From positions 1 to 7,345 of the forward strand of contig DATFNV010000081.1 of NCBI GenBank assembly GCA_035266225.1: a DNA stretch of 7,345 nt. Reading direction: 5' to 3'. Under the pieces are notes generated by a model. The model saw only the letters and a list, made by a program, of their open reading frames with translations. It did no database searches and had not been told where the DNA came from. This document shows, one piece after another, positions 1 to 4,501 of this stretch. The position numbers and the translations under genes are program-made. This stretch comes from DATFNV01 sp035266225 (lineage in GTDB: Bacteria > Planctomycetota > Planctomycetia > Gemmatales > Gemmataceae). Every line of letters begins with the position of its first letter. The first letter of the stretch is position 1.

Positions 1-93
1 CGCCCGCAGCCGGGACGAGAATGCTGAGGCGACCGGCTATAGACGTTGCAGAGATATTCATAGAATCAGTATCGTATGATAGTTTTATCTATT

Positions 94-126
94 TCCGTAA
101 ACTATTGCGCAACAATGGTTTACGGA
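94..126. repeat. Imperfect palindrome in AT-rich island
   Basis: The arms TCCGTAAAC (94-102) and GTTTACGGA (118-126) are exact reverse complements. After one T/G mismatch the stem continues with ATTG (104-107) against CAAT (113-116), leaving the five-base centre CGCAA. The whole is a 33-base near-palindrome. It is not next to a stop codon in the manner of the terminator-like hairpins elsewhere. It could be an operator, an element end or a hairpin of a repeat element; the sequence does not decide. Confidence 0.6.
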
Positions 127-142
127 CAACAGTGCCATTCGA

Positions 143-191
143 TCCTGACACCTTTGTTTTCTTCCGTTCCTGACACCTTTGTTTGCTTCCG
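143..191. repeat. Tandem direct repeat, 24-base unit, two copies
   Basis: Copy 1 spans 143-166 and copy 2 spans 168-191, a period of 25 bases. They differ at a single position (T at 160 against G at 185). Each copy carries TCCTGACACCTTTG, which reads CAAAGGTGTCAGGA on the minus strand. Two nearly identical copies in non-coding, AT-richer sequence suggest a repeat family or an element terminus. Similar GTGTCAGGA-type strings seem familiar to me from dispersed repeats in other genomes, but that is recollection and unchecked. Confidence 0.75.
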
Positions 192-273
192 CTGGCGCCT
201 CAGGCTTGTGGCGCCGGCCAAGATTCACCAGGACAAGCGACAAGCCTCTGTATCGTTTGGTCTCGGGTTGCTT

Positions 274-346
274 CGTTTCGGAACGATTTCAAGGAGTTGG
301 GGCAGACCGGCGGTCTGCCCCAACTCCTTGAAATCGTTCCGAAACG
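274..346 (-). terminator. Perfect 36-bp inverted repeat after DUF1501 gene A
   Basis: Arms 274-309 and 311-346 are exact reverse complements over 36 bases around a single G at 310, so the structure is essentially a perfect palindrome. It begins 9 bases past the TAA of DUF1501 protein A (356-358), the position expected for a transcription terminator. No T-run follows on the minus strand (the next bases are AAGCAACCCG), so it is not a textbook intrinsic terminator. In RNA the stem would be extremely stable and could also protect a 3' end; in DNA it could extrude as a cruciform. The inverted repeat is certain; the terminator role is inferred from position. Confidence 0.65.
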
Positions 347-355
347 GCTGGCACA

Positions 356-1660
356 TTATACCAGTTCAGCGATCGGCTTGCCGCCGTCGATCATCGACAC
401 GGGCCGGCCACTCTGGTCCTTGTACTGCAGCTCCTGCGGCACGCCCAGCACGTGGAACACCGTCGCCATCAGGTCCTGCGGCCGGACCGGCGTCGTCTTG
501 GGCACCTCGGCCTTGGCGGTCGATTCGCCGACGACCTGGCCCATCTTCAGCCCGCCGCCGGACAGCGCCAGCGTGGACAGCGGCGCCCAGTGGTCGCGGC
601 CGGCGCCGCCGTTGATCCGCGGCGTACGGCCGAACTCGCCGGTGATGACCAGCAGGATGTCGTTGTCCAACCCGCGGTCGCCGCAGTCCTCGACGAAGGC
701 GGAGCAGGCACGGTCCACCTGCGGCCCGAGGCCCTTCATGCCCTGGGCGATGGCCCCGTGCATGTCCCAGCCGCCGAAGTGCATCGTCACGAAGCCGACG
801 CCCGCCTCGCACAGCCGGCGGGCCATCAGCATCTGTTGCCCCAGGCCGGCCCCGTACAGGTCGCGCGTCCGCGGCGACTCGCGGCTGACGTCGAAGACCT
901 CGCGCGCCTTGCCCTTGATCAGGTCGAACGCCTGAGTCTCAAAGCTGTCGAGCCCCTGCACCAGGCCGCTCTTGTCGATCTCGCGGTCGAGGGTGTCAAA
1001 AGTCTTCAGAAGCGTCTTGCGGTCGGACAGGCGCGTCTCGGCCACGCTCAGGTTCATGTTGTTGCGGGCGTTGCCGCCGGTGTCGAAGGGGGCGTAGGCG
1101 GCGCCGAGCCAGGCCGGGCCGTCGCCAAGGATGCCGCCAAGGCGGACGTAGGTCGGCAGGCCGGTCGTCGGGTTGTTGGGGCCGCGGTGCCGCGCCAGGA
1201 TGGAGCCGAGGCCGGGCTTGATCTGCGGCAGGCCGGCGTCGGCGGGCGGGAAGTTGTAGCCGGTCATCACCCAGTGCGTGCCGCCGCCGTGGCCGGAGTT
1301 GTCGTGAGCGAAGGAGCGGACGAAGGCCCACCGGTCGGCCTGGCCCGCTACCTTCGGGAAGACGCCGCCGACCTCGACACCGGGCAGGTTCGTCTTGACC
1401 GAGCCGACGATGCTGCGGAACTCGGCGGGGGCGCTCATCTTCGGGTCGAAGGTTTCGATGTGTGTCGGCCCGCCCCCGAGCCACAGCCAGACGACCGAGG
1501 TGTTGCGGACAGTCTTGCCGGCGGCGCGGGCCGCCGCGCGGGCCCGGAGCAGGTCGGGCAGCACGAAGCCGCCCAGGCCAAGGGCGCCGACTTTGAGGAA
1601 GTCGCGGCGCGTGCTGCCGTCGCAATTAGTCCTGTTGCGAGGGCCGAGGATACGGAACAT
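356..1660 (-). CDS. DUF1501 domain-containing protein A, Tat-type leader
   Basis: A 434-residue DUF1501 family protein. The family is abundant in Planctomycetes, belongs to the alkaline phosphatase/sulfatase-like fold group by family knowledge, and has no settled reaction or substrate. The N-terminus has a twin-arginine-type motif, TRRDFLK (17-23), followed by a Gly/Leu-rich segment (24-38), so Tat export or membrane association is likely. Family motifs in order are GGGPTHIETFDPK (62-74), GHGGGTHWVMTG (123-134), GWDMH (297-301), GEFGRTPRIN (341-350) and GRDHW (354-358); their His and Asp residues are plausible metal or active-site ligands. The length is normal and the protein looks intact. 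The ATG at 1660 has a strong ribosome-binding site, AAAGGAG, seven bases upstream. A TTGACA promoter candidate lies at 1770-1798 and a 36-bp palindrome follows the stop, so it is probably its own transcription unit. No DUF1549/DUF1553 partner gene, common beside this family, is seen. The family call is firm; the function is unknown. Confidence 0.93.
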   Translation of the reverse strand: MFRILGPRNRTNCDGSTRRDFLKVGALGLGGFVLPDLLRARAAARAAGKTVRNTSVVWLWLGGGPTHIETFDPKMSAPAEFRSIVGSVKTNLPGVEVGGVFPKVAGQADRWAFVRSFAHDNSGHGGGTHWVMTGYNFPPADAGLPQIKPGLGSILARHRGPNNPTTGLPTYVRLGGILGDGPAWLGAAYAPFDTGGNARNNMNLSVAETRLSDRKTLLKTFDTLDREIDKSGLVQGLDSFETQAFDLIKGKAREVFDVSRESPRTRDLYGAGLGQQMLMARRLCEAGVGFVTMHFGGWDMHGAIAQGMKGLGPQVDRACSAFVEDCGDRGLDNDILLVITGEFGRTPRINGGAGRDHWAPLSTLALSGGGLKMGQVVGESTAKAEVPKTTPVRPQDLMATVFHVLGVPQELQYKDQSGRPVSMIDGGKPIAELV

Positions 1661-1769
1661 GGCAAGGCTCCTTTAGTAATTGCCCGCGCGGCCTGGCGGC
1701 GAACGGCCCGGGAGGCAGGAGTGGGCCGGCGACCAGGGGCGGGTCCCCCCAATGTGAATGCCACGTCTC

Positions 1770-1798
1770 AGCGTAAGTGGTGCCCAACGCCGTGTCAA
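1770..1798 (-). promoter_or_regulatory. Candidate sigma-70-type promoter for DUF1501 gene A
   Basis: On the minus strand a perfect TTGACA (1798-1793) is followed after exactly 17 bases by TACGCT (1775-1770). TACGCT keeps the first T, the A and the final T of the -10 consensus. Transcription would begin near 1763, giving a leader of about 100 bases before the ATG at 1660. It lies between the hairpin behind the TIGR03000 gene and DUF1501 gene A, a sensible place for a separate promoter. It was found by eye only. Confidence 0.45.
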
Positions 1799-1811
1799 TT
1801 AACAAATGGGG

Positions 1812-1830
1812 CGGCCGGCGCGGCCGGCGC
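1812..1830. repeat. Short GC-rich tandem repeat (CGGCCGGCG x2)
   Basis: The nine-base unit CGGCCGGCG occurs twice back to back (1812-1820 and 1821-1829), followed by a further C. It lies in the gap between DUF1501 gene A and the TIGR03000 gene, next to a terminator-like hairpin. It may be simple GC-rich low-complexity sequence with no function. Confidence 0.5.
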
Positions 1831-1840
1831 AAACGAAATG

Positions 1841-1874
1841 ACCCGGGCCGCCAGGGGGAATGGACGGCCCGGGT
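1841..1874 (-). terminator. Terminator-like hairpin after the TIGR03000 gene
   Basis: Arms ACCCGGGCCG (1841-1850) and CGGCCCGGGT (1865-1874) pair perfectly. Three more pairs (1851-1853 with 1861-1863) form across a single-base bulge, leaving a seven-base loop. It starts 32 bases past the TGA of the TIGR03000 gene on the minus strand. The sequence beyond it, CATTTCGTTT, is the closest thing to a T-tract after any hairpin in this window, so this is the most conventional terminator candidate. Confidence 0.55.
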
Positions 1875-1906
1875 TCGGGGGGAATGGCTGCGTGGGGAGC
1901 GAAGGC

Positions 1907-2587
1907 TCAGCGGCCGAACTTCGCGTCGGCCGCCGCGATGCCGCTGGGTGGCGTGTCGAGCTTAGGGAAGGTGACGCCCACCTGCTGCCCGGCCCGCACC
2001 ACCAGGCGCTTGCGCTCCACGACGGTTTGGCCGTCGCGCACCGCCTCGGCGCGCACGTCGTAGTAGTAGGCCTGACCGCGTTCCAACCGTGGCGTGCTGA
2101 ACGACTGGTTCTCGCGACCGGCTTTGATGGGCTGGTCGTCGAAGTACAGTTTCGCGTCGGCCGGGACCTGCACGATCACCCTGGCGCGATCGGGTGCCAC
2201 GGAACTGCTGCCGCTGCCGCCCTTGTTCTCATCGACCTTCGGCGGCGGGACCACCTCCGGGACGGTGGCCTGGATGCCGTAGGGGTTGTAGCCGCCGCAG
2301 CTGAACGAGGCGTAGCAGCCGTAGCAACCGTGACAGCCGAAGCAGTTGTAGTCGAGCCCGGTGCCCCAGCGCCCGCCGTAGCAGCCGAAGGAGCCGCCGT
2401 CCCCCCCCCAACAAAGACCGTAGCAACCGGTGCAGGCACAGTACGGGGCGCCGTAGTAGGAACCGCCGTAACACCCCGTGCAGGTCGTGCTTACGTTGTA
2501 GGGATAGGGGGCCGGGTGCCCGGTAAACAACCAGCTGGGAGAGTGGCTGCCGCCCGATAGCGCGGCCAGTAGAACAACACTGTACAT
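1907..2587 (-). CDS. Cys/Gly-rich protein with C-terminal TIGR03000 domain
   Basis: A 226-residue protein of the Planctomycetes-specific TIGR03000 type; the function of that domain is not known. The short N-terminus MYSVVLLAAL is mildly hydrophobic and may be a short signal or anchor. Residues 36-97 hold 12 cysteines in a Gly/Tyr-rich setting, with repeated CxGC motifs at 36-39, 52-55, 82-85, 85-88 and 88-91; the last three share cysteines, giving C at every third residue. A Pro/Ser/Gly linker (about 105-132) leads to the TIGR03000 domain (about 134-207), with VPADAKLYFDDQP and later a YYYDVRAEAVRDG stretch. The start at 2587 is chosen because AAGGAG lies eight bases upstream and the MYSVVL beginning is typical of this family. 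The frame is open further upstream but would run through the intergenic hairpin into DUF1501 gene B. Regularly spaced cysteines suggest disulfides or metal binding, which is inference. Confidence 0.88.
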   Translation of the reverse strand: MYSVVLLAALSGGSHSPSWLFTGHPAPYPYNVSTTCTGCYGGSYYGAPYCACTGCYGLCWGGDGGSFGCYGGRWGTGLDYNCFGCHGCYGCYASFSCGGYNPYGIQATVPEVVPPPKVDENKGGSGSSSVAPDRARVIVQVPADAKLYFDDQPIKAGRENQSFSTPRLERGQAYYYDVRAEAVRDGQTVVERKRLVVRAGQQVGVTFPKLDTPPSGIAAADAKFGR

Positions 2588-2595
2588 GCGCTCTT

Positions 2596-2601
2596 CTCCT
2601 T
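2596..2601 (-). promoter_or_regulatory. Ribosome-binding site fixing the TIGR03000 gene start
   Basis: AAGGAG on the minus strand (2601-2596) sits eight bases before the ATG at 2587. It decides the start in a frame that stays open for another 185 codons upstream. Confidence 0.7.
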
Positions 2602-2757
2602 CTCGTCCGCGGAAGTGAGACGCTCCGGTCCGGCAGAATAGCCAGCTTGGAGACGATAGGAAAAGTATGTAAGACGGGAGGTCGTGAGTAAAGGAGGCGA
2701 CAGCGCCGAGGGGCCAGAACGGGAGCGGAATAATCGGAGCAACCGGCCAACGACAAG

Positions 2758-2798
2758 GCCGCTTGCGGCTTCGCAGGGCATGCGAAGCCGCAAGCGGC
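2758..2798 (-). terminator. 18-bp hairpin after DUF1501 gene B; REP-like copy 1
   Basis: Arms 2758-2775 and 2781-2798 are perfect reverse complements with the five-base loop GGGCA. The structure lies 25 bases past the TAA of DUF1501 protein B, so it may end that transcript, but no T-tract follows. Its stem core GCCGCTTGCGGCTT recurs in the hairpin at 7053-7096. Each arm is itself nearly palindromic (CCGC-TT-GCGG), allowing alternative smaller hairpins. The shared stem with a different loop suggests a dispersed palindromic repeat used, or tolerated, as a terminator. Confidence 0.6.
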
Positions 2799-2823
2799 GC
2801 GGAAGTCGTTCGGGAACAAAGGC

Positions 2824-4197
2824 TTACACCAGGTCCTTGATCGGCTCGCCGTCGGCGAGGGGACCGGGCCGGCCCAGGTTGTCGCGGATGCGGGTGGAAG
2901 GGTCGAGGCCGAGGCCCTTGAAGAGGGTGGCGAACAGGTCGCCGACCTTCACCTTGTACTTGTCCGGATCCAGGATGTCGGTGCCGTCCTCGTTGGTGGC
3001 GCCGTAGACCTGGCCGCCCTTGATCGAGCCGCCGCCGACCACGACCGACCAGCAGCGGCCCCAGTGGTCGCGGCCGGCCCCCTGGTTGATGCGCGGCGTC
3101 CGGCCGAACTCGCCCATCCATACCAGGACGGTGTTCTTCCACAGGCCGCGCTCGACCAGTTCCTTGACCAGCGTGCCCATGCCCTTGTCGAGGCGCGGGC
3201 CGTTGCCGTTGCGGATGGTAGGGAAGATGTTGCCGTGGTTGTCCCAGCCGCCGAGGTCCACCTCGACGCAGCTGACGCCCTTCTCGACCAGGCGGCGGGC
3301 CAGCAGGCAGCCCATGCCGAACTGGTTGCGGTCGCCGCCGTACTCGTCGATGACCTTCTTCGACTCGCCCTTCGTCACTTCAAAGATGTTGCGCAGCGGC
3401 GAGATGGTCAGGTCGAACGCCTTCTTGTAGACGTCCTGGTGCGCCTGGCCGGCAGAGTTGAGGTTGCGATACTCCTCCAGCCGTTTCTCCTCCTCCCCTT
3501 CGCCCATCTTGACCGGGACCTGCGGGAACTGCGACTGGTTGAAGCGCTCCTCGATGGCGTAGAAGAGGCGCCGGCGACGGTTGACGCGATCCTCCAGTTC
3601 CCTGTCGCGGCCGAGGGCGTCCGGTGCCTTGATGTTCTGCGGCGGCTGGCCGGGGTTCTGGACGGTGAATGGAGCGTTGGTCATGCCGAGGAAGCCGGGG
3701 CCGATGCGCTGGGCGGTGCCGCCGACGCCGATGAAGGCGGGCAGGGCCAGCTCCTTGGCCGCGAGCAGGGAGCCGGCGACGGCACCGACGTGCGGGTACT
3801 GCACGACCGGGTTGGGCAACCGTCCGGTGTTCATGAGGGTGGTGCCGCGCTCGTGGCTGCCCTCGTTGCTCTGAAGCGAGCGGATGATGCTGAGGTTCTT
3901 GAACTGCCCGGCGACGGTCGGCAGGACCTCGCTGATCTCGATGCCCTCGACGGCGGTCTTGATCGGCTTGAAGTCGCCGCCGGTCGGCTGACCGGGCTTG
4001 AGGTCCCAGAGGTCCATGTGGCTGGGCCCGCCGCCCATCCAGAGAATGACGAGGCTCTTGCCCTGTTTTTTCAGTTCGGGGGCGGCCGCCCGCAGTCCCT
4101 GCACGAAGAGATTGGCGCTGCCCGCCAGGGCGCTCATGGCCGCCAGGTGCTTGAGGAAGTGCCGCCGATCGAGGCCCCTACGATCACCGCTCGACAT
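2824..4197 (-). CDS. DUF1501 domain-containing protein B, Tat-type leader
   Basis: A 457-residue DUF1501 protein, clearly divergent from protein A in this window but with the same architecture. A twin-arginine-like RRHFLK (11-16) precedes a moderately hydrophobic segment (17-38), suggesting Tat export, though the motif is less canonical than in protein A. Family motifs are GGGPSHMDLWDLKPG (55-69), GWDNH (317-321), GEFGRTPRIN (362-371) and GRDHW (375-379). Residues 195-285 are a charged, largely helical insert. By family knowledge the fold resembles alkaline phosphatases and sulfatases, but the reaction is unknown. The ATG at 4197 has a purine-rich AAGGGGG five bases upstream. Ahead lie a tandem 11-base repeat and a TTGACA promoter candidate; behind lies an 18-bp hairpin. 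The upstream gene is an M48 protease rather than the DUF1549/DUF1553 cytochrome-type partner often found beside this family. The protein appears intact. Confidence 0.93.
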   Translation of the reverse strand: MSSGDRRGLDRRHFLKHLAAMSALAGSANLFVQGLRAAAPELKKQGKSLVILWMGGGPSHMDLWDLKPGQPTGGDFKPIKTAVEGIEISEVLPTVAGQFKNLSIIRSLQSNEGSHERGTTLMNTGRLPNPVVQYPHVGAVAGSLLAAKELALPAFIGVGGTAQRIGPGFLGMTNAPFTVQNPGQPPQNIKAPDALGRDRELEDRVNRRRRLFYAIEERFNQSQFPQVPVKMGEGEEEKRLEEYRNLNSAGQAHQDVYKKAFDLTISPLRNIFEVTKGESKKVIDEYGGDRNQFGMGCLLARRLVEKGVSCVEVDLGGWDNHGNIFPTIRNGNGPRLDKGMGTLVKELVERGLWKNTVLVWMGEFGRTPRINQGAGRDHWGRCWSVVVGGGSIKGGQVYGATNEDGTDILDPDKYKVKVGDLFATLFKGLGLDPSTRIRDNLGRPGPLADGEPIKDLV

Positions 4198-4217
4198 ATC
4201 ATCCCCCTTGTGGTCAC

Positions 4218-4239
4218 GCCGTCTCGGCGCCGTCTCGGC
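4218..4239 (-). promoter_or_regulatory. Tandem 11-base palindromic repeat ahead of DUF1501 gene B
   Basis: GCCGTCTCGGC occurs twice without a spacer (4218-4228 and 4229-4239). Each unit is a small palindrome with arms GCCG/CGGC around a three-base centre. The pair lies about 20 bases upstream of the DUF1501 gene B start and downstream of the TTGACA box, so it would fall in the 5' leader. Two head-to-tail dyads suit an operator or leader hairpins. Chance in GC-rich DNA is possible, but two exact adjacent copies make it worth noting. Confidence 0.4.
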
Positions 4240-4264
4240 ATTCCGGAGTTCGGTGCGTTAACCC

Positions 4265-4293
4265 AGTGTCACTCGCGTCGCAAGCGTTGTCAA
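4265..4293 (-). promoter_or_regulatory. Candidate sigma-70-type promoter for DUF1501 gene B
   Basis: On the minus strand a perfect TTGACA (4293-4288) is followed after 17 bases by GACACT (4270-4265), which keeps the A at the second position, the A at the fourth and the final T of the -10 consensus. The predicted start of transcription, near 4258, gives a leader of about 60 bases containing the tandem 11-base repeat. The -10 box is weak; the spacing and the -35 box are good. Confidence 0.35.
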
Positions 4294-4295
4294 GA

Positions 4296-4334
4296 CAATG
4301 GTTTCCTCCGCGCTACCGGGGAGGAAAGCCATTG
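4296..4334. repeat. Bulged hairpin between the M48 and DUF1501 B genes
   Basis: The arm CAATGGTTTCCTCC (4296-4309) pairs with GGAGGAAAGCCATTG (4320-4334) over 14 base pairs with one extra G on the right side; the loop is ten bases (4310-4319). On the minus strand it lies between the M48 hairpin and the TTGACA box of DUF1501 gene B, two bases from that box. It could be a second, back-up terminator for the M48 transcript, a regulatory site beside the promoter, or a decayed repeat. Confidence 0.5.
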
Positions 4335-4421
4335 CAGTCTGAGACGCGGGCGCCGCGGACGAAGTTCCCACAACGTCGAAAAAATGCCGTGCGTCCGACA
4401 CTGATCTCGACTCCATCGGGC

Positions 4422-4491
4422 ACGGGCACGGGCAGGGGCACGGGCACGGGATGGGTCCCCTGCCCGTGCCCGTGCCCCTGCCCGTGCCCGT
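4422..4491 (-). terminator. 29-bp hairpin of GGGCAC hexamers after the M48 gene
   Basis: Arms 4422-4450 and 4463-4491 are perfect reverse complements over 29 bases with a 12-base loop (4451-4462). The left arm is part of a hexamer series (GGGCAC, GGGCAC, GGGCAG, GGGCAC, GGGCAC) starting at 4418, and the right arm carries the complementary series, including the variant unit at the matching place. It starts 10 bases past the M48 TAA, so a terminator role is likely. No T-tract follows. Together with the bulged hairpin (4296-4334), the promoter box and the 11-base repeats, it accounts for most of the roughly 300-base gap at 4198-4501. Confidence 0.6.
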
Positions 4492-4501
4492 CCGACGCGG
4501 C

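Larger units (their letters stand above)
1..273. other. Left-edge intergenic region with no convincing gene
   Basis: This stretch lies beyond the stop of DUF1501 protein A and its hairpin. Positions about 50-165 are visibly richer in A and T than the rest of the window. A plus-strand reading frame is open from position 3 to a TGA at 168-170 (56 codons, internal ATG at 21). A minus-strand ATG at 61 is open to the window edge for 20 codons. Neither has a good ribosome-binding site or a recognisable protein, so neither is called, although either could be the end or start of a gene lying to the left. The recognisable content is the imperfect palindrome at 94-126 and the direct repeat at 143-191. 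Together with the composition shift this could mark the edge of a repeat element or a decayed mobile element, which is inference. Confidence 0.5.

Noticed and set aside
3..170. Open plus-strand frame at the left edge, possibly the end of a gene
   Set aside because: It is only 56 codons, runs into the direct repeat, and has no recognisable protein or usable start in view. It cannot be called without sequence to the left.
143..191. CRISPR-like repeat array
   Set aside because: There are only two copies with a one-base gap and no spacers, and no cas gene is seen.
452..2560. A 702-codon open frame on the plus strand opposite DUF1501 gene A and the TIGR03000 gene
   Set aside because: It is antisense to two genes with clear family motifs. 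Its translation is low-complexity Ala/Val/Gly/Arg-rich, as expected from GC-rich third positions in the true genes, and it crosses their intergenic hairpin.
2624..2670. Minus-strand promoter for the TIGR03000 gene around TATTCT
   Set aside because: A -10-like TATTCT is present, but no convincing -35 box lies at a suitable distance.
2588..3142. N-terminal extension of the TIGR03000 frame back to an ATG at 3142
   Set aside because: The extension would overlap DUF1501 gene B and read through the palindrome at 2758-2798. The start at 2587 has a strong ribosome-binding site and a typical family N-terminus.
3064..4404. A 446-codon open frame on the plus strand opposite DUF1501 gene B
   Set aside because: It is a shadow of the DUF1501 frame: compositionally biased, with no ribosome-binding site and no recognisable domain.
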